Shown in pieces: positions 53,326-63,200 of a stretch of 64,000 bases of DNA; the first letter of the stretch is position 1; each line of letters starts with the position of its first letter. The notes under the pieces were generated by a model. That model ran no database searches and was not told the DNA's origin. It was given only the letters and a program-made list of their open reading frames with translations. Origin of the DNA: Candidatus Bathyarchaeota archaeon (GTDB lineage: Archaea; Thermoproteota; Bathyarchaeia; Bathyarchaeales; Bathycorpusculaceae); contig JAOULW010000007.1 in the NCBI GenBank assembly GCA_029881805.1, positions 1-64,000 of the forward strand. The letters run 5' to 3'. Made by a program: the position numbers and the translations under genes.

Positions 53326-53625
53326 CTATCCAGTTTTGAAGGCGATTTCTTCTACAGGCGTCGGCTGTTGTTTCGCTGTGCGTTTCTGCTTGGCTTTGCT
53401 GTTGATTTCCTTCTCTATTTCGGGCAGTTTCAAGGGCCAGCCTAATGCTTTTAGTTCTGTGATCATTTTGTCTGCTTGTGCAAAGTTTTGTTTGGCTGAT
53501 TTGAGGCTGGCGTAAACTGTTGGCGGGTCCAGGTTAAGCTTGCGAGCGATTTTGTATGCTGATAGGCCTTGCAGATGGAGTTTGAGAATTTCGTGCATTT
53601 GCTTGGTTAGGCGCAAGTAAATCAT
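53326..53625 (-). CDS. Small HTH protein (sigma-70 region 4-like; possible small terminase)
   Basis: A 99-residue protein with a helix-turn-helix at residues about 8-40 (QMHEILKLHLQGLSAYKIAR KLNLDPPTVYASL). The C-terminus is basic. Its place just upstream of the portal, though on the opposite strand, suggests a small terminase-like DNA binder or a regulator. The function is not settled. Confidence 0.55.
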   Translation of the reverse strand: MIYLRLTKQMHEILKLHLQGLSAYKIARKLNLDPPTVYASLKSAKQNFAQADKMITELKALGWPLKLPEIEKEINSKAKQKRTAKQQPTPVEEIAFKTG

Positions 53626-53735
53626 ATGTTCTTGGTTTTTTATTGTTTTTAAGGCTTATTAGTAGTTCATTTAATTAAACAAACTCCTAATAACCTTCTT
53701 TTCGAAGTTACAGCAATTTTTCCTTTTAGATTGTC

Positions 53736-55073
53736 ATGCGCTGGAATCCTTTAGCCTTTCTCAGACGTAAAGTCGCAACTGAAACAGCAGACTCTCCAGG
53801 CATCCGTGGCGCGGGAGAGTCTAGCCAGGCAAAGTTTGGCGATCCGGTCACTGACGCTGACTTGCTTTTTGCCGTTAAACGTGAGCCTGTAGCCCATCGC
53901 ATTGTTTTTCAGGTGGCGCATGACGTTTTTGATAATTGGTTTGAAGTTGTTGAGGTTGCTGAGAAGCCGGATCCTGAGTTTGATAAGGCTGTGCAGAAGG
54001 TTCTCAGCAGCTTAAACGCTAAGGCTGTTTTTACTCAGGCCGCGGTTTTTGAGCGTCTCTTGGGCTGGTCAATCGTAGTCATAGGCTTCGTTGACCACGG
54101 AGAAAGCCTTCAGTCTCGTGTTGAAAAACCTCAGGAAATTAAGGACCTGGCTGTTTATAGCCCATTGACGTTTACGGTGCAAATGTCTGACGAGGACAAG
54201 GACAAAGACAGCTCACGTTTTGGTCTTCCTATTTTGTATGAACTCTCAAGAGGGCAAGGCGCCGAGAAAACTAAGGTCCATTACAGCCGCGTGATTCATT
54301 TCGCGACTCGACTGCTGGACCATCCATACAAGGGTTTGAGTGCCTTGCAGTCGGTTTATGACGATTTGACTGTTCTGCGGAATGTTCGCTGGGGCATGGG
54401 ACAAACAATGTTCCGTTATGGCAGCGGCTTCCCAGACATCGAGCTTCAAGGCGCCACTAAAAAGCAGCTGGACGATTTTGAGGCTAGTCAACAATTTAAG
54501 AATTTGCAGTCTCGCACGTATTTTCTGCACAACGAGAAGCAGACGGTTGAGTTCAAAGGCTTAGCCGGTCGAGCCTTGAACCCTGAGCCCTACTACGTAC
54601 CTATAATGGAAAACATAAGCGCGGCGAGTGGTATTCCTCTGGCTATTTTGCGAGGTGCCCAGGCTGGAGCATTAACCGGCAGCGACGTGAACGAGCGTGA
54701 ATATTTCAAGCTAATTTCTGATTTGCAGAGCCTATACGAGCCGTATCTTTGGCAGCTAATCGACTTGCTCATGGAAACAGGCCAGATTCCAGAGGTTGAG
54801 GATTACGAGATTCGTTGGGCTGGCGGTTTCGAGATGAACGAGCTTGACAAAAGCACAGCGGATCTGAACCGCGCTAGGGCTGATGATGTACGTAGTAAGT
54901 TTTTGACGGTTAATGAGCTGCGAGCTCGTATGGACCCGCCTTTAGACGCGTTGCCTAGTCCTGAGGGCGATGTCGTTCCCGGTTTGCTGCAGAAGCAGGA
55001 GCCGGTTTTACAGTCATCAAAAGAAAAGGAGGAAAAAGAAGAAAATGAGGCAGATAGGAATAAGCCTGGCTGA
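53736..55073 (+). CDS. Portal protein (DUF1073-like)
   Basis: A 445-residue protein. KFGDPVTDADLLFAVKREP VAHRIV at the N-terminus, then LLGWSIVVIGFVD, and VRWGMGQTMFRYGSGFPDIEL with SGIPLAILRGAQAGALTGSD match the DUF1073 (Acb1-like N-terminal) portal family. The C-terminal acidic tail (KEKEEKEENEADRNK) overlaps the next gene by 29 nt. It opens the virion module, in the canonical order portal, protease, scaffold, capsid. Confidence 0.82.
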   Translation: MRWNPLAFLRRKVATETADSPGIRGAGESSQAKFGDPVTDADLLFAVKREPVAHRIVFQVAHDVFDNWFEVVEVAEKPDPEFDKAVQKVLSSLNAKAVFTQAAVFERLLGWSIVVIGFVDHGESLQSRVEKPQEIKDLAVYSPLTFTVQMSDEDKDKDSSRFGLPILYELSRGQGAEKTKVHYSRVIHFATRLLDHPYKGLSALQSVYDDLTVLRNVRWGMGQTMFRYGSGFPDIELQGATKKQLDDFEASQQFKNLQSRTYFLHNEKQTVEFKGLAGRALNPEPYYVPIMENISAASGIPLAILRGAQAGALTGSDVNEREYFKLISDLQSLYEPYLWQLIDLLMETGQIPEVEDYEIRWAGGFEMNELDKSTADLNRARADDVRSKFLTVNELRARMDPPLDALPSPEGDVVPGLLQKQEPVLQSSKEKEEKEENEADRNKPG

Positions 55074-56103
55074 GGTCGACGCCACCAAAATCATCGAAGA
55101 TTCCGACGACTTTCTAATAGTGCCAGCTATTATTGCTCGTGAAGGAGTTTTCCCTTATCCAGAAGGCAAAGCGTACAAGCCAGCTGCAGAATTGAAAGAA
55201 GCTGCCTGGACAGCTGAAGGCGCTTGGATAGTGCCGGAAAAGCATCCGGACACTTTGATTGTTACTGACCGCAAAGACATAGTGGGCAGGGTTGAAAAAC
55301 CATTCTTCTGTGATGAAATCAGCGGTATAAAGGGAAATCTTAGGATTAACAAGAAAAAAGCGAAGCCAAACTTTGTAGCTGATGTTAAGTCTGGTAAACG
55401 TAAAGATGTTAGCATTGGCTTCTTCTACGATTTCGATGAAACTCCTGGACTATTTAAAGGCGAAAAATACGATTTCGTGCAGAGAAACATCCTAATGAAT
55501 CATGTGGCTGCTGGCGTGCCTGTTGGTCGTTGCCGATCGCCTTTCTGCGGTATAGCTGTAGATTCTTTTATTCGCAAATTTGCTACTGACCCGTGGGAAG
55601 AAACTGAAGAGTACATTCGAAGCGGACATAAAGAGGCCAGCGATACATGCCGTACTATTGTCGTGAGCGAAGAGCAGGGCATCAAGGCTGTCTATTGCAA
55701 GTATGGCAAAGATTGGGATATTCAAAGCTACCTTTTCAGCAAAGCGAAAGACTGGACGATAGAGAAGGCTAAAGCATGGTTTGCTGAGCACAAAAAGACT
55801 GCTGACGCCGCTAACGAAATGTCTCTCGAGGAGATTAAGCAGAAAATTGCCGAGTTCGCGAAAGAGCGAGACAGAATAATGGATGTTCTCTATCCTAGCA
55901 CAAAGTTGACTGAAGAAGAACAAACGAAGCTTCGCGGTCAGCTGACGGTTTTGGACGCGCAAATCAGGGCTTTTGAAAATATTCTGCAGGAAAAAATCAA
56001 GGCTGGAGCCACAACTGACACCAAAAAGAAGCCTGCGGTCCCGACGCCTTCAGCGGATCCTTTCAAAGAGATTGAACGTGCTAGGCGACTCCTTGAATCA
56101 TAA
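55045..56103 (+). CDS. DUF2213-like head maturation protease
   Basis: A 352-residue protein from ATG 55045, with AAGGAGG 12 nt upstream. Residues about 20-150 fit the DUF2213 family: FLIVPAIIAREGVFPYPEGK, LIVTDRKDIVGRVEKPF, DVKSGKRKDVSIGFFYDFDE and MNHVAAGVPVGRCRSPFCG. These proteins process the procapsid. A C-terminal helical segment (LEEIKQKIAEFAKERDRI) may bind the scaffold. An upstream in-frame start would lie within portal and is unlikely. Confidence 0.8.
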   Translation: MRQIGISLAEVDATKIIEDSDDFLIVPAIIAREGVFPYPEGKAYKPAAELKEAAWTAEGAWIVPEKHPDTLIVTDRKDIVGRVEKPFFCDEISGIKGNLRINKKKAKPNFVADVKSGKRKDVSIGFFYDFDETPGLFKGEKYDFVQRNILMNHVAAGVPVGRCRSPFCGIAVDSFIRKFATDPWEETEEYIRSGHKEASDTCRTIVVSEEQGIKAVYCKYGKDWDIQSYLFSKAKDWTIEKAKAWFAEHKKTADAANEMSLEEIKQKIAEFAKERDRIMDVLYPSTKLTEEEQTKLRGQLTVLDAQIRAFENILQEKIKAGATTDTKKKPAVPTPSADPFKEIERARRLLES

Positions 56104-56167
56104 TCACTCGAGGAAATCGTGTGGTAGAATTGTGTCGAGATGATGATGCACGCCACCACGACGGGGC

Positions 56168-56178
56168 GTTATAAATAG
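56168..56178 (+). promoter_or_regulatory. TATA box of the scaffold/capsid operon
   Basis: GTTATAAATAG centred 28 nt before the ATG at 56201. This would give a separate transcript for scaffold, cement and capsid genes, which are needed in high amounts. Confidence 0.55.
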
Positions 56179-56200
56179 CGAAAATGCTGAGGAAAAAAGA

Positions 56201-56713
56201 ATGCCTGATAATCAAACTGGTGAGTCTGAAAAGAAAGATGAGCACGGATGCGTAGTTGGTAAGGAAAAATGGAATGGAGAGAAATGCGTTCCAATTGAAG
56301 GCGACGCTTCGAATCCGAATCCGACTGCAAAAATGAGCATAGACCAGGCCTTAGCGGAAAATGCAGCTCTCAAAACAGAAGTCAAGGATCTCAAGAGGAC
56401 TGTTGGCGAGCTAGCTGTGCAGCTTAAAGCGGCAAATGATGTTCTGGAAGCACAAGAAAAGGGCAAGCTCATTGGCGAGATACTGCCCCGAAGCAAATTC
56501 ACGATCGAGGATCTCGCGGGCAAATCTCTCGAGGAGCTGCAGCGCATTCGATTGACGCTGGACCAGGCTAAGCTGCCTACGTACAAGAATATTCATCTCG
56601 GGTCTCATCTCGGGCCTGTAGGTGCTGACGAAGGCAGGGACGATGGCTTGACTGTCGGCGACTTGAGCGTTGTCACTGAACAGAAGCGCAAGGCAGCAGC
56701 TGGGAGGGCTTAG
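56201..56713 (+). CDS. Scaffold protein
   Basis: A 170-residue, largely helical and charged protein. Residues about 48-90 form a coiled coil (ALKTEVKDLKRTVGELAVQL). A C-terminal segment is basic (KRKAAAGRA). Position between the protease and the cement/capsid genes is classic for scaffold. No sequence family is claimed. Confidence 0.7.
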   Translation: MPDNQTGESEKKDEHGCVVGKEKWNGEKCVPIEGDASNPNPTAKMSIDQALAENAALKTEVKDLKRTVGELAVQLKAANDVLEAQEKGKLIGEILPRSKFTIEDLAGKSLEELQRIRLTLDQAKLPTYKNIHLGSHLGPVGADEGRDDGLTVGDLSVVTEQKRKAAAGRA

Positions 56714-56715
56714 AC

Positions 56716-57192
56716 ATGCCACAGTTTTTACCTAAACCGGCAAATCAGATCCTAGTAGCCGGAAACCCGTTAACTGCTGAGATGGAAATAGGCGCGAATG
56801 CAACAGCAGCCAAGATGCTTCCAGGAAGACTCGTAATTTTTGATGCAGTTGACGGAACGGTGAAAGAGGCTGGTGCCAAAGCTGACAATGTTGAGGGCAT
56901 TTTGGACGTAGCTCCAGACAAGCTCGAGTCAGAAGCATATGCTGTCGGAGACCAAGCCAGAATCATTGTTGGTGAATGCATCGCGAAATTGACGCTTCTG
57001 GCCAGCGAAAACGTTACTCGAGGAGATCCTCTTGTCTCAGCTGCAGACGGCAAGGTAGCCAAGCAAACCGTTGGCGCCATGGGCGCCCAAGGCTCCGTTA
57101 TCGGCTGGGCTTGGGAATCAAGCAACGTCACTGTCGACGCAGAGATTCTAGTGCATTACAAGAAGAACGCTGAGCCTGCTGCAGCAAGCTAG
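56716..57192 (+). CDS. Capsid cement/decoration protein (DUF2190-like)
   Basis: A 158-residue beta-rich protein. MLPGRLVIFDAVDGTVKEA, NVEGILDVAPDK and VTRGDPLVSAADGKVAK match the pattern of small capsid cement proteins. It is directly before the major capsid gene. A GGAGG element precedes the ATG. Confidence 0.75.
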   Translation: MPQFLPKPANQILVAGNPLTAEMEIGANATAAKMLPGRLVIFDAVDGTVKEAGAKADNVEGILDVAPDKLESEAYAVGDQARIIVGECIAKLTLLASENVTRGDPLVSAADGKVAKQTVGAMGAQGSVIGWAWESSNVTVDAEILVHYKKNAEPAAAS

Positions 57193-57204
57193 GAGTGATT
57201 TTGT

Positions 57205-58083
57205 ATGAAGACTTTGAGAAAAGTGGGTTTAGAAACTGGAGCTCTGACTGACGAGGAGATCCGATACATCGACACCCGAGTTGTCGAAACAGTGAGGCCC
57301 TTACTCGTTGGGCGTAGACTGTTTCCAGTGTTCCGTTTGCCTCATGCAGGCTTCAAAACAGTCAGGGGCTATAAGGAAACTGACATGAGCCCAGCGACAA
57401 TCGACATGAACGGTGATACAGACTCTTTTGACAGAATCGAGCTCGAGGGCTTCGATGTTAAGGTGCCTGTGATATCCAAAGGGTTCAAGCTGAACTGGAG
57501 AGACATAATTGCGGCTCGCAACGGCGGAATACCGATTGACACTCGCAGCGTGGAGAACGCTTCAAGACAATGCGCAGAAGAGGAAGACAAACTCTTGCTT
57601 TCGGGAGAGTACACCGGTTGGCGAGCTCTCGGAATCGAGGGCGTAATGACAGCCACGGGAAGAAACACTAAGGCCAGCGCTGGAGCGTGGCCAGCAAACA
57701 GCCTGACCGATTGTAGCGCTGCGATCGGAGAACTTGAAACCGACGGACACTATGGACCTTACGCTCTTATACTGCGAAGTTCTTGGCTTGCAAAACTTCG
57801 AGCCCTAGTGACTAACACGGCTGTTAAATGGCTTGATGTGATCAAGGATCTCTTTTCAGCCGGCATCTACGTCAGCGACAACTTATACACCAGCGGCGGC
57901 GCCTTAACAAGCGCGGCTATCGTTGAGCCTGGGCAGGAAAACTTTGAAGCCGTAATCGGTCAAGACTTATCCACATTCATGCAGCAAGACAGAAGCATGA
58001 ACACTTTCGGGAAGGTTTTCGAGGTCGTGGTCCCGCGCGTCAAACGACCCACCAGCATTTGTGAACTGACTGGGTTGACTTAA
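57205..58083 (+). CDS. Major capsid protein, encapsulin-like HK97 fold
   Basis: A 292-residue protein. VSKGFKLNWRDIIAARNGG-like and DTRSVENASRQCAEEEDKLL resemble the N-arm and spine helix of encapsulin/linocin shells, GIEGVM follows, HYGPYALILRSSWLAKL resembles GPYTLVI of the P-domain, and AVIGQDLSTFMQQDR (about residues 250-264) matches the LGQDLS motif of Thermotoga encapsulin. The C-terminus VVVPRVKRPTSICEL fits the last strand. It is placed right after the cement protein, so it is the virion shell rather than a free compartment. Confidence 0.8.
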   Translation: MKTLRKVGLETGALTDEEIRYIDTRVVETVRPLLVGRRLFPVFRLPHAGFKTVRGYKETDMSPATIDMNGDTDSFDRIELEGFDVKVPVISKGFKLNWRDIIAARNGGIPIDTRSVENASRQCAEEEDKLLLSGEYTGWRALGIEGVMTATGRNTKASAGAWPANSLTDCSAAIGELETDGHYGPYALILRSSWLAKLRALVTNTAVKWLDVIKDLFSAGIYVSDNLYTSGGALTSAAIVEPGQENFEAVIGQDLSTFMQQDRSMNTFGKVFEVVVPRVKRPTSICELTGLT

Positions 58084-58157
58084 GCGGGACCAGGTTAATC
58101 CAGTCTCCCTTCTCCCCTTTCGTAGTTTTTCTACAAAACAATGATGGAGGTCGAACC

Positions 58158-58409
58158 GTGAAATTCAAGATATTACCGAAAGTGCATGGCTTCACAGACG
58201 CCAAGGGCGTTCATCACTTGCCTGGCGAGATAGTGGATCTCCCAACTTCGTACGAGGGCGAGACTTGGCTGGAAAAGGTTGAGATTGAAAAGCCTAAGCC
58301 CGCCATGGTAGAAGTAAAAGCTGAAGGAGAAACTAAGCCTGAAGCTGAAGAACCGAAGCCAAGCCCTTTAGAGAAAACGGAGAAGAAAGGAAAAAAGTCA
58401 AAGTCTTAG
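58158..58409 (+). CDS. Small viral protein, acidic/basic tail
   Basis: An 83-residue protein (GTG start). The first 40 residues are a small beta motif (KFKILPKVHGFTDAKGVHHL); the rest is a charged low-complexity tail rich in Lys, Glu and Pro. Possibly a head-completion or minor structural protein. Its stop overlaps the next GTG. Confidence 0.55.
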   Translation: MKFKILPKVHGFTDAKGVHHLPGEIVDLPTSYEGETWLEKVEIEKPKPAMVEVKAEGETKPEAEEPKPSPLEKTEKKGKKSKS

Positions 58410-59044
58410 TGGGCATTCCGTTGACGGAGCCCAGCTACTATATTCAGTTTCGCGATGTTGTAGTCGACAGCATAAAAGCAGCCATGCAAGATATGCCTGG
58501 CATAAATTATGAAATCGTTGTTAACACTCCTACCAGCGATAAGGATGTACGTGGTGTTGTTGAAGCCTCTAACTTTCTTGTCGACAAGTGCCTGTGTGAA
58601 GGCTGGGATTACCTGTGGATAGTTGAAGGCGATATCCAAGTTCCCGGGCATGCTTTCAGAAGGCTATATTGCCCAAGGGCTGACATCAACCTAGGTGTTT
58701 ACCCGAACCATCGTGATGACGTTTTGAAGATGATGGCTGGCTACTTCAGAGATAGGCCTCCTGGTAATCCGCCTGAAATAGTAAACGTTTACGACAAAGC
58801 AAAGCTTGAGGGCAAAGTCTTCACGGGCATGGTTTGTGCTGGTGTTGGCTGCTGCTTGATTCATAGGCGAGTTTTCGAGAGTGGCCTGCGGTTCGTTTAT
58901 GACGTTCACCGTTTTAGAGTGAAGGTCGGCGGTCACGACCAGCTGTTTCTGTATGAGGCTCAGAAGGTTGGGTTTAAGGTGTTTCTGCATGGCGATGTAC
59001 TCTGTGGACATTTGCCTGAGTGGGGGCTCGAAAAGCTTGCATGA
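58409..59044 (+). CDS. Glycosyltransferase-like protein (GT-A fold)
   Basis: A 211-residue protein. GWDYLWIVEGDIQVPGHAF is the DxD-like nucleotide-sugar site, and CAGVGCCLIHRRVFESG and HDQLFLYEAQKVGFKVF follow as in GT-A enzymes. Encoded after the capsid gene and before a methyltransferase, it may decorate virion proteins or host glycans. Confidence 0.7.
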   Translation: MGIPLTEPSYYIQFRDVVVDSIKAAMQDMPGINYEIVVNTPTSDKDVRGVVEASNFLVDKCLCEGWDYLWIVEGDIQVPGHAFRRLYCPRADINLGVYPNHRDDVLKMMAGYFRDRPPGNPPEIVNVYDKAKLEGKVFTGMVCAGVGCCLIHRRVFESGLRFVYDVHRFRVKVGGHDQLFLYEAQKVGFKVFLHGDVLCGHLPEWGLEKLA

Positions 59045-59528
59045 AGCTGCCCTCGAGTTTCTAGCCAAAGTTAAGACACAGTTTCCAAGAAATTTTAGGG
59101 ATGCGAAAGTTTTGGAGCTTGGCAGCTTGAATATTAATGGTTCACCACGACCCTTCTTTGAAGACTGCTGTTATGTTGGTGTGGATTGGCGTGAAGGTCC
59201 AGACGTGGACCTGGTGGCTTTTGCTTCAGATTTGAAGTATCCTGATGAAATGTTTGATACCGTAGTCTCTACGGAGATGTTTGAGCATGATTGCTTTGCT
59301 AAAGTGAGTTTTGTTAATGCGCTTCGGATGCTGAAGAAAGGCGGCTTATTCGTTTTTACGTGTGCAAATGGGAAAAGAAAGCCTCACGAGATTCGCGCTG
59401 GCTTTGGCGGTTATTATAAGGGCGTCACGAAGTTTCAGGTTATCGAGTGGCTGCTGAATTATGGCCAGTTTTCAAAGTTCTGCCTTGAAGAGGAAGGCGA
59501 AGATTTGAGAGGCTGGGTTGTGAAGTGA
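58989..59528 (+). CDS. SAM-dependent methyltransferase (type 11)
   Basis: A protein of 179 residues from ATG 58989. VLELGSLNINGSPRPFF (motif I), YVGVDWREGPDVDLVAFAS, FDTVVSTEMFEHDC and ALRMLKKGGLFVF are the class I SAM motifs. An in-frame start at 58953 lies inside the glycosyltransferase gene. It overlaps that gene by 56 nt and the next by 4 nt. Confidence 0.78.
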   Translation: MAMYSVDICLSGGSKSLHEAALEFLAKVKTQFPRNFRDAKVLELGSLNINGSPRPFFEDCCYVGVDWREGPDVDLVAFASDLKYPDEMFDTVVSTEMFEHDCFAKVSFVNALRMLKKGGLFVFTCANGKRKPHEIRAGFGGYYKGVTKFQVIEWLLNYGQFSKFCLEEEGEDLRGWVVK

Positions 59529-59881
59529 CGGACCGGGAAATTGAGAAGTTTTTTGTTACGCCTTGCGACAGGATATTGATTGCTCTCTTGCAAAAGGGTG
59601 AAGCTTCAAATAGTGTTTTGGCTAAGGCTGTGGGGCTGCATCCTGTTCATTTGTGTCGGCTGCTGAGCTGGTTGAGGAATGGCGGCTTGGTTTGGAGGAA
59701 GCGGGTTTATGGTCGAGGGTTAGGCGGCGGAATTAAGCGTGTAAACAGGTTGACGAGCAAAGGCCGTGAGATGGCCGAACTTGGCTTGCAGCGGCTTGAA
59801 ATATTGAAGCGAGAGCTTTCTCAAAAGGAACTTAAAAAAATGCAATTCTGGGCTGAAGGTCCTGCTGACTCTTCTAGCTAG
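59525..59881 (+). CDS. Winged-helix protein
   Basis: A 118-residue protein with a winged helix (CDRILIALLQKGEASNSVLAK AVGLHPVHLCRLLSWLRNGGL, then the basic wing). It starts at GTG 59525 overlapping the methyltransferase stop. It may regulate the late genes. Confidence 0.65.
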   Translation: MTDREIEKFFVTPCDRILIALLQKGEASNSVLAKAVGLHPVHLCRLLSWLRNGGLVWRKRVYGRGLGGGIKRVNRLTSKGREMAELGLQRLEILKRELSQKELKKMQFWAEGPADSSS

Positions 59882-59954
59882 TGCGCGCAAATAAGCATCA
59901 GACAATTCTGCAAAGCGTCCAAGCTGAAATTATTGAGAACCTAGAAGTCGACCG

Positions 59955-59964
59955 TTTTATAATA
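59955..59964 (+). promoter_or_regulatory. TATA box before the restriction-enzyme remnant
   Basis: TTTTATAATA, 30 nt before the ATG at 59991, a leaderless arrangement. Confidence 0.45.
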
Positions 59965-59990
59965 CTTCCGCTATCGTTAGAACTATATTC

Positions 59991-60150
59991 ATGCAAATTG
60001 TTGCCCAATACTCATTCAACAATGGAAGAAAATTCCTCGAAAAACACCATAAGTCAGAACTTAGCGAGATCAAAGAGGTTATCTCCTTAGTTGTTGGGTC
60101 TCATCTGAAGACGAAAATAAGTAAAGAAAAGATAATGCTGGGGAAGGCTC
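59991..60150 (+). pseudogene. N-terminal fragment of a BglII-like restriction endonuclease
   Basis: About 53 residues, starting MQIVAQYSFNNGRKFLEKHH and containing KTKISKEKIMLGKAL. This matches the conserved N-terminus of BglII-like restriction endonucleases (pattern with KTKVSKEKT and GKLLYSP). After this point the frame is unlike the family. It keeps its leaderless promoter. The frame then runs on into the next secreted-protein gene, whose own start is at 60246. Confidence 0.45.
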
Positions 60151-60245
60151 TATGTCTTAAGTTTGGTGCTAGGAATGATATTATAGAACCTTGTTCCGCA
60201 AATTTTATCTTCAGATTGAACTATTGGAGATTAGGAGAAAGGAAA

Positions 60246-63200
60246 ATGAAGAAAATGCTTTCATTTTTAATGATCGGCTTAATCTGCTGTGCAACTATTT
60301 TGACGTTTGTAACCATTGTCAGAGCTGAGGCAGTCAACATCACGCTGATGTCCAGGAAGCTGGACAATTCCACTCAAAATCTTGGAACAATGACTGTTGA
60401 ACCTGAGTCGCCTCCTCAACCTCCAGTTCCCAATCTTCCGCGAATTGTGACTAGAGACACGCGCCCACTTCCCTATCAAGCGTTTTTCATTCCACCGTCT
60501 CGGCATGTGATACATCACTGGGAATACAGTGGCGGTATCTACGTACAAGATGCATCTATGCCTTTACCTGGGGTAAATGTGTACGTCAATGGGCCCAGTC
60601 CAGCTTTGCTGGTTGCAGTTTACGAAGAAGTCCCAGCCACAATTCACTTAGAATCTAGGGAGCTTGATGGTTCAACTGCCAATCTTGGCACGATGGATTT
60701 CACTGGAGCCTATTCACTTCCCCTTCCGTACAACATACAAAAGATGGTTAGTGGGTCCCCATATTACGCGAAATATTATCCTCCTCCACAACATCTGTTC
60801 GATCATTGGGAGACGACTGATGGAGTTTGGGTGCCGAACCCAAATATCGGTCCTGAGACAGACGTGTATGTTAGCTACGATGGGACCCTCAGAGCAGTCT
60901 ACAAAGATTCTCCGTTGCCACCATACGATGTGACTATCGCTGCCTACTGCTACAGCGAGGGAACTGATCCAGGCGTTCTAATCTCGCCTGCAGGAGTCTC
61001 CACTCCTCGCACATTTACGGGTCTGGTAGGAACCAACGAATTCACCGTTCCAAACCTTGATCCAAGTGGACACACTTTCAGGCAGTGGAGCAACGATGAA
61101 GAAAGTACAACGATATCGGTGAGTGAAGCTGGGACATATACAGCTTATTACGACGTTAATCAAAAGCCAATCGCAGTGCTTGACGTTGACCCTGATCCGC
61201 CGGTTGTGAGTGTTGGTGCTCATGTTTGGTTCTATGGCATAAATTCATATGATCCTGATGGCGACCAAATTGTGGCTTTTTTCTTCGATTTTGGAGATGG
61301 TCAAAACAGCGGCTGGCTCAACTACCCCACCGTAGCAGACACTCATAATTATAGCGCATCAGATGAATATTGGGCCAAGCTCATGGTAAAAGACAATTAT
61401 GGTCTGGAAAGCGATTGGTGCACTGAAGTAAAAATCACCGTTCTTTCAATACCAGGTTCACCTGTGGCCATTCTAGAAGCTACTCCCCTTTTACAGGAGC
61501 TAGGATCTCCAGTGACATTTGACGCTTCTCAATCTTATGATTCAGATGGTTGGATTGAGATATACTGCTTTGATTATGGAGACGGCGTGACAGAATGGAC
61601 ATCGGATTCCGTTAGGGTTCACGTTTACAGCCAAGGAGGAGACTATTCTGCAAAAGTACTTGTTTCAGACAACAACGAGCTGGACTCTTGGAGTCAACCA
61701 GTCGAAGTTACCGTAACCCAATTCCCAGAAGCACATTTCGTTCTCAGCGGACCTGATACAAGCTTCACTCCAAACATAATATGTGAAAAATCAAATGCTG
61801 AGTTCAATGCTCTTCCAAGTTATGATCCTGACGGAACTATAGTTAGTTATTCGTGGAATTTTGGAGACGGAGCCACAGTAACCGAAGATGATCCGGTCAC
61901 GTATCACACATATGTTTCCAGCGGACCCTATACAGTGACTCTCACAGTTACAGATAATAAGGGCGCAACAGCGTTCACTTCGAGGAGCATTTTTATCGAC
62001 TCCCTAAAATGGGTAGTTTACTTCGAGGTTGATTATATGACTGGACACGAGCCTTCAGACTCTGCATTGGAATACATTCATCAGTATTTCACGGACAACG
62101 GAATCTACGTGTATTTCTTCATAGACGACGAAATCCCGTTGGATGAAGGCGTTGATGCCACTGAATTCTGGCAGTATGAAAACCAGTACAATGATGTGTG
62201 GAAGCTTGATGATCGCGCCCAAGGAAACATAGCAAATGCCAAGTATACTCTTAAAGAAAAGTGGATTCTTTACGGAACAGTTGACGCCACTGGGAATGCC
62301 CATGGATACTCATATGGCAACACCAACGCCGGGAACTACATATTCATTGCGGATCAAACAAACGATATCTGGGCAGACTCAAATGCTCGCACACACGATG
62401 ACGTTGAGACTGTTGTTTTGATGCATGAAATTGGCCACGCAATTGGAATATCCGTTGAAGATGTGCCTGGAACTGATCCTGATGGCGATGGTACACCCGA
62501 AGATTATGATGACAATTCTTGGTCGGTCATGGCTCTTGGTCCATCAGGCGATCAATGCGATGCTACACCAATAAGATATAGTTCAGAGTATTGGGAAGAA
62601 AAGAACTTGGAGTTCTACACGCTCTCAGGATCGACCTTGAGAATCGCGGCCTATTCACCCGTCAACATAATGGTGACAGATCCTTTCGGAAGAAGAGTCG
62701 GATTTGATTCTGATTCAGGAGAAACGCTCAATGAGATTACTGGAGCGACATATACTGGTCCAGGTACTGAACCCCAAGAGATTTACATTCCAGAACCACT
62801 AGAAGGCGATTACGTCGTTCAGGTTTTTGGGACAGGAGTTGGAGCATACGAAATAACACTGGAGTCTGTTGTTAATGGTTCAATTACTGACAGTGATTCT
62901 TGGCAAGGCACGACCACGATTGGCGAACAGCACGAAGAAACTTGCAGATTGGACGAAGACGGTGCTATTGTGTTGCCTCATGACGTTGGAGTAACGAGCA
63001 TTTCAACTTCGAAAACTGTAGTTGGACAGGGCTTCACTATGTCTATTAATTTTTCAGTCGAAAACGAGGGCAACTACACGGAAACGTTTGACGCAACCGT
63101 TTACGTTAATGAAACAATCATCACCACATTTGAAAACATAATCCTGACTCCAAAGAGCCACACTGACCTTATCTATGTTTGGAACACCACAGACTTTGCC

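Noticed and set aside
59881-60090. Small frame of 69 residues overlapping the restriction remnant
   Set aside because: It starts at GTG in an AT-rich region and lacks a ribosome-binding site or recognisable pattern; the remnant in the other frame fits better.
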